DNA from: Rugosimonospora acidiphila
GTDB lineage: Bacteria; Actinomycetota; Actinomycetes; Mycobacteriales; Micromonosporaceae
DNA: 64,000 nucleotides
Reading direction: 5' to 3'
Assembly (NCBI RefSeq): GCF_039543385.1
Contig: NZ_BAABJQ010000028.1
Coordinates: 49,731-113,730 of the forward strand
The notes under the pieces are model-generated. The model worked only from the letters and a program-made list of their open reading frames with translations. It was not told where the DNA came from and ran no database searches. Of this stretch, positions 18,304 through 28,073 are shown piece by piece. Position 1 is the first letter of the stretch. Each line of letters begins with the position of its first letter. The translations under genes were made by a program, and so were the position numbers.

Positions 18304-19902
18304 ATGCCGATCCTGAAGACCGCCGTCGATGCACACTCACAGTCCTATTTAAACAACCGAGCCGCGATGCTGGAGCGGCTGGCCGAACTGGACGAGGCGC
18401 TGGCCGCGGCGCGGGGCGGCGGCGGGGAGCGTTATGTGCGCAGGCACCGTTCCCGTGGCAAATTGCTGCCCCGGGAGCGCATCGAGCTGCTGCTCGACCG
18501 GGACGGCCCGTTCCTCGAACTGTGCCCGGTGGCCGCCTGGGGCTCGGACTACCCGACCGGCGCCAGTACGGTCGGCGGCATCGGGTCGGTCGAGGGCGTG
18601 GACTGCATGATCGTCGCCACCGATCCGACGGTGCGCGGCGGCGCGGTCAACCCGTACGCACTGAAGAAATCCCAGCGGCTGAGCCGGATCGCGGCCCAGA
18701 ACCGGCTTCCGTTGGTCAACCTGGTCGAGTCCGGCGGCGCCGACCTGCCGTCCCAGTCGGAGATCTTCATCCCGGGCGGCGCGGTCTTCCGCGACCTGAC
18801 CCAGGCCAGTGCCGACAGCCGACCCACGGTCGCGGTCGTGTTCGGCAACGCGACGGCCGGCGGCGCCTACATCCCCGGCATGTCCGACTACACGATCTTC
18901 GTGCGCGACCAGGCGAAGGTGTTCCTGGCCGGCCCGCCGCTGGTGCAGATGGCCACCGGCGAGCGTACGGACGACGAGTCGCTGGGCGGGGCGCAGATGC
19001 ACGCGACCCGCTCGGGACTGGCGGACTTCCTGGCCGAGGACGAGCGGGACGCGATCCGGCTGGCCCGGTCGGTGGTGCGCAGGCTCAACTGGCGACGCCG
19101 GGGCGCCGAGCCCCGGGAGATGGTCGCCCCGCCGCGGTACGACCCGGAGGATCTGCTCGGCGTGCCCAGCGCCGACCAGCGGGTGCCGTACGACCCTCGG
19201 GAGATCCTGGCCCGGATCCTCGACGGTTCGGAGTTCGACGAGTTCAAGCCGGGCTACGGTACGGCGCTGGTGACCGGCTGGGGCGAGCTGTGCGGGTACC
19301 CGATCGGGGTGCTGGCCAACGCCCGGGGCGTGCTGTTCTCCGAGGAGTCGCAGAAGGCGGCGCAGTTCATCCAGCTGGCCAACGCGAGCGACACCCCGCT
19401 GCTGTTCCTGCAGAACACCACCGGGTACATGGTGGGCTCCAGCTACGAGCAGGGCGGCATCATCAAGCACGGCAGCCTGATGATCAATGCGGTGGCCAAC
19501 TCGGCGGTGCCGCACCTGACCCTCAACATCGGCGCGAGCTACGGCGCCGGAAACTATGGGATGTGCGGCCGGGCCTTCGATCCGCGCTTCCTGTTCAGCT
19601 GGCCCAACGCGCGGTCGGCGGTGATGGGCGCCGCGCAGCTGGCCGGCACGCTGGAGATCGTCGCCCGGCAGGCCGCCGCGGCGCGGGGACAGGAGTTCGA
19701 CGAGGACTCGGCCACGGTGGTGCGGCTCGGGGTCGAGCAGCAGATCGACCGGGAGTCGGCGGCGCTGTTCCTGTCCGGCAAGCTCTACGACGACGGGGTC
19801 ATCGATCCGCGGGACACCCGTACCGTACTGGGCCTCGCCCTGTCCGCCATCCACAGTGGACCCGTCGCGGGCAGCGCCGGCTTCGGCGTGTTCCGGATGT
19901 AG
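18304..19902 (+). CDS. acyl-CoA carboxylase, beta (carboxyltransferase) subunit
   Basis: Transfers CO2 from carboxybiotin to an acyl-CoA. The 532-aa protein resembles methylcrotonyl-/geranyl-CoA carboxylase beta chains in length and motifs: SRGKLLPRERIELLLD, GNATAGGAYIPGMSDY (one oxyanion-hole region) and GASYGAGNYGMCGRAFDPRF (the second). The ATG at 18304 gives MPILKTAVDAHSQSYLNNR, a start like that of MCC beta chains. It is followed 10 bp later by the biotinylated alpha subunit. Substrate (methylcrotonyl-CoA, geranyl-CoA or another) cannot be settled by eye; the AtuA-like partner hints at a terpenoid. Confidence 0.92.
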   Translation: MPILKTAVDAHSQSYLNNRAAMLERLAELDEALAAARGGGGERYVRRHRSRGKLLPRERIELLLDRDGPFLELCPVAAWGSDYPTGASTVGGIGSVEGVDCMIVATDPTVRGGAVNPYALKKSQRLSRIAAQNRLPLVNLVESGGADLPSQSEIFIPGGAVFRDLTQASADSRPTVAVVFGNATAGGAYIPGMSDYTIFVRDQAKVFLAGPPLVQMATGERTDDESLGGAQMHATRSGLADFLAEDERDAIRLARSVVRRLNWRRRGAEPREMVAPPRYDPEDLLGVPSADQRVPYDPREILARILDGSEFDEFKPGYGTALVTGWGELCGYPIGVLANARGVLFSEESQKAAQFIQLANASDTPLLFLQNTTGYMVGSSYEQGGIIKHGSLMINAVANSAVPHLTLNIGASYGAGNYGMCGRAFDPRFLFSWPNARSAVMGAAQLAGTLEIVARQAAAARGQEFDEDSATVVRLGVEQQIDRESAALFLSGKLYDDGVIDPRDTRTVLGLALSAIHSGPVAGSAGFGVFRM

Positions 19903-19912
19903 TGGAGGATGC

Positions 19913-22033
19913 ATGACTTCCCGTGAACGGCACATCCGGAGGCTGCTGGTGGCCAACCGGGGCGAGATCGCTCGCCGGGTGTTCGCCACCTGCCGCACGA
20001 TGGGCATCGAGACGGTCGCCGTGTACTCCGACCCGGATGCCGACGCGCCACACGTGACCGAGGCGGATCGCGCCATACGCCTGCCCGGCGACACGGCCAC
20101 CGCCACCTACCTGCGCGCCGACCTCATCGTCGACGCGGCCCGGCGCGCGGGTGCCGACGCGGTGCACCCCGGGTACGGCTTCCTGTCGGAGAACGCGCGC
20201 TTCGCTGAACAGGTCATCGACGCGGGGCTCACCTGGGTCGGGCCGCCGCCGAAGGCGATCGCGGCGATGGGTTCGAAGCTGGAGGCTAAGCGGCTGCTTA
20301 CCGGGGCCGGCGTGCCGATGCTCCACTCCACTGTGGACCCGTCGGAGGTCGCCGAGTTTCCGGTACTGGTCAAGGCATCCTCGGGCGGCGGCGGGCGGGG
20401 CATGCGGATTGTGCGCGACCGCGGGGAACTCGCCGGCGCGGTGGACGCCGCACGGCGCGAGGCGGCGGCGGCCTTCGGCGACGGTACGGTCTTCTGCGAG
20501 CGCTACGTCGAGGCCGCCCGGCACATCGAGGTGCAGGTGTTCGCCGACTCCCACGGCAACGTGCTGGCGCTGGGCGAACGCGAATGCTCGATCCAGCGAC
20601 GGCACCAGAAGATCATCGAGGAGGCGCCGTCCCCAGCCGTCGGCCCGGGGCTTCGGTCCGCGCTGTACGAGGCGGCGACCGGTGCCGCCCGGACCGTCGG
20701 GTACCTCGGCGCCGGTACCGTGGAGTTCCTGCTCGCCCCGTCGGGCGAGTTCTACTTCCTGGAGATGAACACCCGGCTGCAGGTCGAGCACCCGGTCACC
20801 GAGGCCGTACTGGGCCTGGACCTGGTCCGGTGGCAGTTACTGGTCGCCGAGGGGGCGCCGCTGCCGCTGTCCGATCCGCCCGCGCCGCGCGGACACGCCG
20901 TGGAGGCGCGGATCTACGCCGAGGACCCCTCGCGCGATTGGCGGCCGTCCACCGGCACCCTGCACCGGTTCGAGGTACCCGCGACATCGGGATCGTTCCG
21001 GGCCTCGGAGCGGGCGGGGCTGCGGCTGGACTCGGGCGTGCGGGACGGCTGCGAGGTGTCGGTGCACTACGACCCGATGCTCGCCAAGCTCATCGCCTGG
21101 GCACCGGCGCGCACCGAGGCCGTCCGGCTGCTCGCCACCGCGCTGGCCGGCGCCCGCATCCACGGCGTGACCACCAACCGTGACCTGCTGGTACGGGTGC
21201 TGCGCGAGCCGGAGTTCCACGACGGCGGCACGGACACCGGGTTCCTCGACCGGCACCTGGGCGCCCTGGTGCCGTTGGTGTCCACCGTGGACGATGTGCG
21301 GCTGCCCTGCCTTGCGGCGGCACTGGCCAGCGCGGCCGGGCGCCGGCAGACCGCGGGCCGGTCCGCCGCACTGCCGTCGGGCTGGCGCAACGTGCCGTCC
21401 GCACCGCAGGTGATCGGGTACGACGGGCCGGCCGGACCGGTCGAGGTGAGCTACCGGCTGGATCGGCGGGGCGGGCTGGCCGGCTGGTCGGTACGCCCGG
21501 TCGACCGGCACCGGGCCGGCATCCCCGACTCCCTGGCTACCGACCCGGCCACCGCGAAACCGGCCGCCACGGAGTCAGCCACCACGGAGTCAGCCATCAC
21601 CGAACCGGCGACCACCCAACCGGCCGCGGCCGGGAATGCCGGCCCGGTACGGCTGGTGCGGGCCGAGCCGGATCGGGTGGCGCTGGAGGTGGCCGGGGTG
21701 CTGACCGAATTCACCGTGCACCGGGTCGGCGATGTGTCCTATGTAGATGGACCCGACGGGTCCGTCGCGCTCACCGAGCTGCCCCGGTTCCCGCTGCCCG
21801 AGCCGGCCCTGGCCGAGGGTTCGCTGACCGCGCCGCTGCCCGGGGCGGTCGGCAGGGTACTGGTCGAGCCCGGCCAGCCGGTCGAGCCCGGCGCCCTGCT
21901 GCTCACCATCGAGGCGATGAAGCTGGAGCACCAGGTGTGCGCGCCCGGCGCCGGCGTGGTGGCCGAGCTGTTGGTCAGCGCTGGCGCCCAGGTCGACACC
22001 GGCACCGTGCTGGCCGTCATCACCCCGCGATAG
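19913..22033 (+). CDS. acyl-CoA carboxylase, alpha subunit (biotin carboxylase + biotin carrier)
   Basis: ATP-dependent biotin carboxylase fused to its carrier. The 706-aa protein has the N-terminal domain RLLVANRGEIARRVF, an ATP-grasp region (KASSGGGGRGMRIV; FLEMNTRLQVEHPVTE) and the biotin carboxylase C-domain to about residue 450. A spacer follows containing an Ala/Thr/Pro/Glu-rich repeat stretch (about residues 540-580). It ends with a biotinyl domain whose acceptor Lys is in EAMKLEH near residue 670. ATG at 19913 follows GGAGG. It forms the holoenzyme with the preceding beta subunit. Confidence 0.93.
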   Translation: MTSRERHIRRLLVANRGEIARRVFATCRTMGIETVAVYSDPDADAPHVTEADRAIRLPGDTATATYLRADLIVDAARRAGADAVHPGYGFLSENARFAEQVIDAGLTWVGPPPKAIAAMGSKLEAKRLLTGAGVPMLHSTVDPSEVAEFPVLVKASSGGGGRGMRIVRDRGELAGAVDAARREAAAAFGDGTVFCERYVEAARHIEVQVFADSHGNVLALGERECSIQRRHQKIIEEAPSPAVGPGLRSALYEAATGAARTVGYLGAGTVEFLLAPSGEFYFLEMNTRLQVEHPVTEAVLGLDLVRWQLLVAEGAPLPLSDPPAPRGHAVEARIYAEDPSRDWRPSTGTLHRFEVPATSGSFRASERAGLRLDSGVRDGCEVSVHYDPMLAKLIAWAPARTEAVRLLATALAGARIHGVTTNRDLLVRVLREPEFHDGGTDTGFLDRHLGALVPLVSTVDDVRLPCLAAALASAAGRRQTAGRSAALPSGWRNVPSAPQVIGYDGPAGPVEVSYRLDRRGGLAGWSVRPVDRHRAGIPDSLATDPATAKPAATESATTESAITEPATTQPAAAGNAGPVRLVRAEPDRVALEVAGVLTEFTVHRVGDVSYVDGPDGSVALTELPRFPLPEPALAEGSLTAPLPGAVGRVLVEPGQPVEPGALLLTIEAMKLEHQVCAPGAGVVAELLVSAGAQVDTGTVLAVITPR

Positions 22034-22068
22034 CCGCCATCTGTTCGACTGACAACGGAAGGCACCCC

Positions 22069-23226
22069 ATGGACTTCACGGAAACGCCCGAGCGGCGGCA
22101 GCTACGCGACGCCGTCGGCGCGCTCGGCCGCAAGTACGGCCACGGATACTTCGTCGCGAAGGCCAAGGCCGGCGAGCACACCACCGAGCTGTGGGCCGAG
22201 GCCGGCAGGCTCGGCTACCTCGGGGTCAGCGTCCCCGACGAGTTCGGCGGCGGTGGCGGCGGCATCACCGAACTCGCCATCGTCTGCGAGGAGCTGGCCG
22301 CGGCCGGCTGCCCGCTGCTGCTGCTGGTCGTCTCGCCGGCCATCGCCGCCACGGTCATCGCCAAGCACGGCAACGCCGCGCAGCGCGCCGAACTGCTGCC
22401 CGGCTTCGCCGACGGTTCGCTCACCGTGGCCTTCGCCATCACCGAGCCGGAGGCCGGCTCCAACTCGCACCGGCTGGCCACCGTGGCCCGGCGCGACGGC
22501 GACGACTGGCTGATCAGTGGCCGGAAGTGCTTCATCTCCGGCGTCGACCAGGCCGACCGCATCCTGGTGGTGGCCAGGACCACCGACGCCGCCACGGGGC
22601 GGCTCAAGCCGGCCCTGTTCCTGTTGCCGGTCGACGCGCCCGGCCTGACCAAGTCCAAACTGGACATGGAGATCCTGTCTCCGGAGAACCAGTGGCTGCT
22701 GTACCTGGACGACGTCCGGGTGCCGGCCGGCGCGCTGATCGGCGACGAGGACGCCGGGCTGCCCGCGCTGTTCTCCGGGCTCAACCCGGAGCGCATCACG
22801 GTCGCCGCGATGAGCGCCGGCACCGCCCGGTACGCGCTGTCCCGTGCGGCCGGCTACACGTCCACCCGCGCGGTCTGGGGCCGGACGATCGGCTCACACC
22901 AGGGCGTCGCGCACCCGCTGGCCCACGCGCAGATCCAGGTGGAGCTCGCCCGGCTGATGATTGCCAAGGCTGCCTCGCTGTACGACGCCGGCATGGACCT
23001 GGAGGCCGGCACCGCGGCCAACATGGCGAAGTACGCCAGCGCCGAGGCCGCCGCCCTCGCCGTGGACACGGCGATCCAGGTACACGGCGGGAACGGCATG
23101 ACCACCGAGTACGGGGTGGCCACGTTGCTCGGCGCGGTACGGGCGGGGCGGATCGCACCGGTGTCCCGGGAGATGATCCTCAACTTCGTCGCCCAGCACG
23201 TACTGGGCCAGGAAAAGTCCTACTAG
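22069..23226 (+). CDS. acyl-CoA dehydrogenase
   Basis: FAD enzyme introducing a 2,3-double bond into an acyl-CoA, upstream of the carboxylase in leucine/terpenoid-type pathways. The 385-aa protein shows the ACAD signatures FAITEPEAGSNSHRLAT and VDTAIQVHGGNGMTTEYGV. The residue at the usual C-terminal base position is not obvious by eye. ATG at 22069 follows GGAAGG by 6 nt. It is the last gene of the operon and converges on the kinase gene, the two stop codons being 2 bp apart. No enoyl-CoA hydratase or lyase follows, so the pathway is incomplete in this operon. Confidence 0.92.
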   Translation: MDFTETPERRQLRDAVGALGRKYGHGYFVAKAKAGEHTTELWAEAGRLGYLGVSVPDEFGGGGGGITELAIVCEELAAAGCPLLLLVVSPAIAATVIAKHGNAAQRAELLPGFADGSLTVAFAITEPEAGSNSHRLATVARRDGDDWLISGRKCFISGVDQADRILVVARTTDAATGRLKPALFLLPVDAPGLTKSKLDMEILSPENQWLLYLDDVRVPAGALIGDEDAGLPALFSGLNPERITVAAMSAGTARYALSRAAGYTSTRAVWGRTIGSHQGVAHPLAHAQIQVELARLMIAKAASLYDAGMDLEAGTAANMAKYASAEAAALAVDTAIQVHGGNGMTTEYGVATLLGAVRAGRIAPVSREMILNFVAQHVLGQEKSY

Positions 23227-23228
23227 TT

Positions 23229-24218
23229 CTAGTTCTTGCTCAGCGGACGCAGGGGTACCGTCGCGTCCGGCCCAGGTACCGGCGGGGCCGGGGCGGCGCC
23301 CGGCCGGCGCGGCGCGGACTGTCGGGGCGACGGGGCCTGCCGGGACGGTGCGGACTGCCGGGGCGCGTTCGGCGGCGGGCCGGCCGACCCGTTCGGGAAC
23401 AACGACAGCTCGGCGAGCAGCTCGCACAGCCCGGCGGCGCTCGGCCGGTCGTCCGGATCGTTGGCCATGCCGCGGCGCAGGACATCGGTCAGCTCCACCG
23501 GAACGTCCGGCACGTCCGGGATGCGCCGGTCGAACAGCTCCAGGATGGTCAGCAGACTCGGGTTGCGCTCGTTCGACCAGCGCGGCGGCAGGCCGCACAT
23601 GAGCGTGTAGAGGGTGGCACACAGCGAGTAGACGTCGGCCGCCGGCGAGGGATCGCACGGCTGCCGGAACATCTCGCGCGGCGCGTACGCCGGGGTGAGC
23701 ACGTCGAGCACGGTCGACACGTCGCGCGTCTCGGTCAGCACGGCGAGCCCGAAGTCGGCCAGGGTCGGCTCGCCGAACTCGGTAATCAGGATGTTGGCCG
23801 GCTTGACGTCACGGTGCAGCACGCCCACCTTGTGCGCGTCGGCCAGGGCATCGGCGATCTTCACGCCGACATCGCGCGCCTCCGCGGCGGTCAGCGGGCG
23901 CTCCCGCAACAGGTCCGCGTACGACCCGGCGCACAGCTCCATCACCAGGTACGGATGGTTGTCGGCGGTGACCCCGGCGTCGAACAGGTCGACCACGAAG
24001 GGGTGGCTGGACATCCGCCCCGCCGCCCTGGCCTCCCGCAGGAACCGGTGCCGGTCGGGCTCGCTCTCCAGCGCACGATTCTCAATCTTGACGGCGACGT
24101 CTCGGCCGACCGATATCTGCACGGCCCGGTACACCGTCGAGTACCCACCCCGCGCCATCACCTCCAGCCCCGTCAGCCCGGGAACGGTTGGGGGCACCGG
24201 CAACGCGGGATCATCCAC
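23229..24218 (-). CDS. soluble serine/threonine protein kinase (PknB-like fold, no membrane segment)
   Basis: Hanks-type kinase of 329 aa. Visible elements: a glycine loop ARGGYSTVYRA, the Lys of VAVKIENRA, the catalytic loop VLHRDVKPANIL, DFG in LADFGLAV, and an APxE variant in AYAPREMF where APE is usual. The catalytic domain spans about residues 15-270; a Pro/Arg/Ser-rich tail ends the protein. No transmembrane helix or extracellular sensor is present, so it is probably cytosolic and responds to a partner. GTG at 24218 has only a weak ribosome site (GGGGAG 14 nt upstream). A 12-bp palindrome lies 23 bp upstream. Targets are unknown; the cyclase gene is next upstream on the same strand. Confidence 0.92.
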   Translation of the reverse strand: MDDPALPVPPTVPGLTGLEVMARGGYSTVYRAVQISVGRDVAVKIENRALESEPDRHRFLREARAAGRMSSHPFVVDLFDAGVTADNHPYLVMELCAGSYADLLRERPLTAAEARDVGVKIADALADAHKVGVLHRDVKPANILITEFGEPTLADFGLAVLTETRDVSTVLDVLTPAYAPREMFRQPCDPSPAADVYSLCATLYTLMCGLPPRWSNERNPSLLTILELFDRRIPDVPDVPVELTDVLRRGMANDPDDRPSAAGLCELLAELSLFPNGSAGPPPNAPRQSAPSRQAPSPRQSAPRRPGAAPAPPVPGPDATVPLRPLSKN

Positions 24219-24240
24219 AGGTACAAAAATAACTCCCCTG

Positions 24241-24252
24241 CGGTAGCTACCG
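24241..24252. promoter_or_regulatory. 12-bp perfect palindrome upstream of the kinase gene
   Basis: CGGTAGCTACCG is a perfect palindrome 23 bp before the kinase start and about 180 bp after the cyclase stop. An A/T-rich run follows it towards the start codon. The form and position suit an operator for a dimeric regulator; there is no proof of binding. Confidence 0.4.
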
Positions 24253-24434
24253 GTGCCGCGTACTGATCAAGTGACCAAAAGGGCCGGGCCGGCAGGCGGA
24301 CCGGCCGGCACGCATGATCCGCACGGCCATGGCGCGCGACGCGGCGCCCCGGCACGGTTGCCGCCGGAGGATCGGCTGATGCCCTGGTCGCCACGGGAGA
24401 AGCGCGCCGCCCGGCCCCCGCGCGAGCGAGTCGC

Positions 24435-27400
24435 CTACGCGGACGCGGTCGACGGCTCGCTGGCCGCGGGCTGCGCGGGCAGCGGAGTCAGCGACGCGAG
24501 TAGCTGCTCGCTCGCCGCCCGCTCACCCGTCTGCGACGACGAGTGCGAGACGTCCACCGCCTCGGCCGCCACCGCACGAGCCTCCTCGCACGCGCCCGCG
24601 GCGGCCAGCGTCGCGGCCAGCTCACGCAGCGCGATCACCCGGCTGCGGATGTCTTCGCCCGGCATTCCCGCCGCCCGGCGCGCCTGCCTCAGCGCCGCCG
24701 GCAGGTCGCCGACCGCGCGCAGCGCCGCCGCGTGCATAGCGACCCCCTGACGACGGGAGAACAACAGCGCCGGCTCGTCCGGAATGCTGGCCACCGGTTC
24801 GAGCTGGCGCAGCGCGGCGCGGGCGTCGCCCGCCGCCAGCCGGGCCGCGCCGAGCAGTACCCGGGGCCCGACCTGCGCCGGTTCGAACACGTTGTGCGGC
24901 TCGACCACCGCCAGCACGGCGAGGGCGTCGGCCTCGGCACCGGCCGGGTCGCCACGCTCCAGGCTGACGAAGCCCCGGATGGTGCGGGCCATCCCGATCA
25001 GCAGCGGGTGCGCGGTCCGCTCGCTGTACGCGAGGGCGTCGGTGAGCAGGTCGTACGCGTGATCCCACGAACCCAGCCCACGGGCGATGACGCCGCGTAC
25101 CACCAGGGCGAAGCCCCGCCCCCAGTCGTCGGAGGCCGCCGCGAAGTCCCGGTACGCCCGGCGGGCACCGCGGTCCGCCTCGGCCAGGTCGCCCAGCTCG
25201 GCGGACGCGAACGCCTCGACCGCGCGCAGCGTGCCGACCGCCCACTGCTCGCCGACCCGCTCCCCGAACGGCAGGAACGCCCTGGCCAGCCGGCGCGCCT
25301 CCACCAGGCGCCCGGCCAGCATCCGGGTGAACGCGGTGGTGCCGCGCAGCCAGGCCCGCCCGACCGGGTCGCCCTGCTCGGCGAACAGCCGCACCGCCCG
25401 GCCCAGGGCCGCGTTGGTGGCGGCGAAGTCGCCCCGGGTGGTCGTCACCCAGGCCAGATTCTGCAGTGACCACGCCTGGCTGCGCCGGTCGTGCGTGCCC
25501 AACGCGATCTCGTACGCGCCGCCGAACCGGTCGCCGGCCTGCGCCAGCCGGCCGGCGAGGAAGTCCGCCATGCCCAGCCTGCGCAGCGCCTCGGCCGCGG
25601 CCGGTGCGAGCCCGGCGCCGTTGGCCGCCTCGAGCGCCTCCAGCAGGGTCGCGTAGGACCGGTCGATCTCTCCCAGCAGCCGGTACGCGCGGCCGGCCAC
25701 CAGCAGCGCGCCGACCCTGGACGCCTCGTCGCCGGCGTTGGCGCTGAGCTTCTCGGCGCAGCCGAGGGCGTCGGTCGCCCGTCCGAGCGCCAGCAGCGCC
25801 CTGGCGTGCACCAACCGGTCGGCCGGGGGCAGCCCCTCGCCGGCCAGCGCACCGGCCCGCTCCGCGTACTTGACGGCCTGCGCCGGCTCGCCGGCCACCA
25901 CCGCGCGGCGCGCGGACCGGCCCAGGGCCGCCACTCCGAGCGGGGCCACCGTCCGGGCGTCCGCCTCGGTCCGCAGCCCGACCGCGTCGGCCACGGTGCT
26001 TGCCCGCTCCACGTGCTCGGCCACGAACGCGTCGCGCGCCTCGGCCGACATCCCGGCCGGCCCGTCCCCCGACGCCGCCCAGCGGGCGAGGCTGGCGTGC
26101 CGGTCGGCGAGGTCCGCCTTGCCGATGCCGGCGTACGCGGCCTCGCGCATCAGTGGCGTGGCGAACGCGTACCCGCTGCGCAGCCGGCGCAGCATCCGCC
26201 GCTGGAGAAGTTCCTCGATGGCCCGCTCCAGCTCCACCGCCGCGACCTCGGCCGGGCGCACGTCGCGTCCGGTACGGCTCTCCCGCAGTGCGGCGAGCGC
26301 CCCCGCCGGTACCGTGTCGCCGACCACCGCCGCGTCGCGCAGCACCGAACGGGGGTCCGGGGGCAGCGCGTCGATGCGGGCCGCCAGGACGGCGGCCAGG
26401 TCACGGGAGAGCAGCCGGCCGCCGAGCGACCCGGCGGCCAGTCGCCACCCGGTCGCCCCGCCCGCCGCGTTGACACTGGCAGTGGCGGTGCCGGCGATAA
26501 TGGCGGCGCCAGCGATGCCGGGCGGTGAGCCCGCCGGCCGGGCCCGGGACAGCCCGCCGCGCTCCAGCAGCAGGGTGACCAGCTCGGCGAGGTAGAACGG
26601 ATTGCCCTGGGCGGTGGCCAGCAGCCGATCCTCGTCCGGCTGGGGCAGCCGGCCGCCCTCCAGGTACGCCCCCAGCAACCGGCTCGCGTCGGCGCCGCGC
26701 AGCGGCGGCAGCGTGCTCACCTCGGCGTCCGCGAGCCGGGTCAGCACGCCCGCCGGGCGCACCAGCTCGGGCCGGCCGAGCAGCAGCACCAGCACCGGGC
26801 CCGTCAGCCGGGACAGGGTCGCGCCCAGCGCGTCGACCGTCTCCGGGGTGGCGTCGTGCAGGTCGTCGACGACCATGACCAGCGGGTTTTCCCGGGCCAG
26901 CGCGCTGAACAGATCCGCGACGGTGGCCGGGATCGCCTCCACGTCCGTGCCCTCCCGGCCCGCGGCGGACGGCCCGGTGACGTCGGCGGCGTCGCCATAC
27001 CCGAGCAGGGTCAGCAGCAGTTCGTTGGAGGGGCTCTGCAGGTCCGGCGCGATCCGGGCCAGCCGCTGGCCGAGCCGGCGCAGCCGCTCCTCGATCACCG
27101 GGCGGGCGGCGTCCTCGGACAGCTCGGGTGGCAGGCCGATCGCGACCCGTACCAGGTCCGCCAGCGGTGCGAGCCGGCGCAGCTCGCCGTACGCGGCGCA
27201 GTGCACGCTCAGCACCCGGGGCGGTACCGCCTCATTCCGCGCGACCTGCCGCTCCACCTCGGCCGCGAACCGGGTCTTGCCCAGCCCCGCCTCGCCGGTG
27301 AAGACGAGCAGCCTCGGCTCCCCCCGGTCGATCACCTCGGCCAGCCGGCTGGACACCCGGGCCAGCTCGGTCTCCCGGCCCACGAACGGCGCCTCGTCGC

Positions 27401-28073
27401 CGAGCCCCGACCGGGTGCCCGGCGCGTCCAGCAGGCCGAGCAGTTCGTACGCCTCGACGGGCTGCCGCTTGCCCTTCAGCCGCAGCGGGCGCAGGTGCCG
27501 CCAGGACGCCACCTGCCGGCTGCTCGCGATGGTGCGCTCGCCGGCGTACACGGTGCCGATGGCGGCCGCGTCGGCCAGCCGGGCGGCGGTGTTGACCGCG
27601 TCGCCGATGACCGTGTATTCGAGGCCGGCCTGGACCCCGGCGACCACCTCGCCGGTGTTGAGCCCGACCCGCAGGCCCAGCGGCGCGCCGCCGCCCCGCT
27701 CGTGGTCGAGCACCCGGCGCACGGCGCGCTGCATGGACAGCGCCGCCCGTACCGCCCGTTCGGCGTCGTCCTCGTGCGCGACCGGCGCCCCGAAGACCGC
27801 CATGATCCCGTCGCCGGTCAGCTTGTCGACGTGCCCGCCGAACGTCTTGACCGCGCCGGCCAGCGCCGCGAGCACCCGGTCGGTGACCGCGCCGACCCGC
27901 TCCGGGTCGACATCCTCCGCCCAGGCGGTGAAATCGGACAGGTCACCGAAGAGCACAGTGACGATCCGCCGCTCGGCCGCCGGCAGGGTCGCGGCAGCCG
28001 GCAGTGCGGCGCCGCAGTGGTGGCAGAACCGGGCGCCGGGTATGGCGACTGTTCCACACACCGGGCAGGTCAC
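24435..28073 (-). CDS. class III adenylyl cyclase with zinc ribbon, AAA/STAND ATPase and TPR-like repeats
   Basis: Large (1212 aa) signalling protein. It has an N-terminal zinc ribbon (Cys3, 6, 17 and 20) and a cyclase domain at residues ~33-215. An ATPase domain follows (P-loop GEAGLGKT near 259, Walker B VMVVDDLHDAT near 397). The C-terminus is long and Ala-rich with many helical repeats like TPRs. All cyclase catalytic residues appear present: metal Asp in FGDLSDF and TGDGIMAVFG, adenine-selecting Lys in DKLTGDG and Asp in VIGDAVN, and transition-state Asn and Arg in NTAAR. ATP as substrate is therefore likely. No LuxR-type DNA-binding end was seen, unlike some mycobacterial relatives. The GTG at 28073 overlaps the stop of the upstream hydrolase gene by 4 bp (GTGA), implying coupling. 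Confidence 0.9.
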   Translation of the reverse strand: MTCPVCGTVAIPGARFCHHCGAALPAAATLPAAERRIVTVLFGDLSDFTAWAEDVDPERVGAVTDRVLAALAGAVKTFGGHVDKLTGDGIMAVFGAPVAHEDDAERAVRAALSMQRAVRRVLDHERGGGAPLGLRVGLNTGEVVAGVQAGLEYTVIGDAVNTAARLADAAAIGTVYAGERTIASSRQVASWRHLRPLRLKGKRQPVEAYELLGLLDAPGTRSGLGDEAPFVGRETELARVSSRLAEVIDRGEPRLLVFTGEAGLGKTRFAAEVERQVARNEAVPPRVLSVHCAAYGELRRLAPLADLVRVAIGLPPELSEDAARPVIEERLRRLGQRLARIAPDLQSPSNELLLTLLGYGDAADVTGPSAAGREGTDVEAIPATVADLFSALARENPLVMVVDDLHDATPETVDALGATLSRLTGPVLVLLLGRPELVRPAGVLTRLADAEVSTLPPLRGADASRLLGAYLEGGRLPQPDEDRLLATAQGNPFYLAELVTLLLERGGLSRARPAGSPPGIAGAAIIAGTATASVNAAGGATGWRLAAGSLGGRLLSRDLAAVLAARIDALPPDPRSVLRDAAVVGDTVPAGALAALRESRTGRDVRPAEVAAVELERAIEELLQRRMLRRLRSGYAFATPLMREAAYAGIGKADLADRHASLARWAASGDGPAGMSAEARDAFVAEHVERASTVADAVGLRTEADARTVAPLGVAALGRSARRAVVAGEPAQAVKYAERAGALAGEGLPPADRLVHARALLALGRATDALGCAEKLSANAGDEASRVGALLVAGRAYRLLGEIDRSYATLLEALEAANGAGLAPAAAEALRRLGMADFLAGRLAQAGDRFGGAYEIALGTHDRRSQAWSLQNLAWVTTTRGDFAATNAALGRAVRLFAEQGDPVGRAWLRGTTAFTRMLAGRLVEARRLARAFLPFGERVGEQWAVGTLRAVEAFASAELGDLAEADRGARRAYRDFAAASDDWGRGFALVVRGVIARGLGSWDHAYDLLTDALAYSERTAHPLLIGMARTIRGFVSLERGDPAGAEADALAVLAVVEPHNVFEPAQVGPRVLLGAARLAAGDARAALRQLEPVASIPDEPALLFSRRQGVAMHAAALRAVGDLPAALRQARRAAGMPGEDIRSRVIALRELAATLAAAGACEEARAVAAEAVDVSHSSSQTGERAASEQLLASLTPLPAQPAASEPSTASA

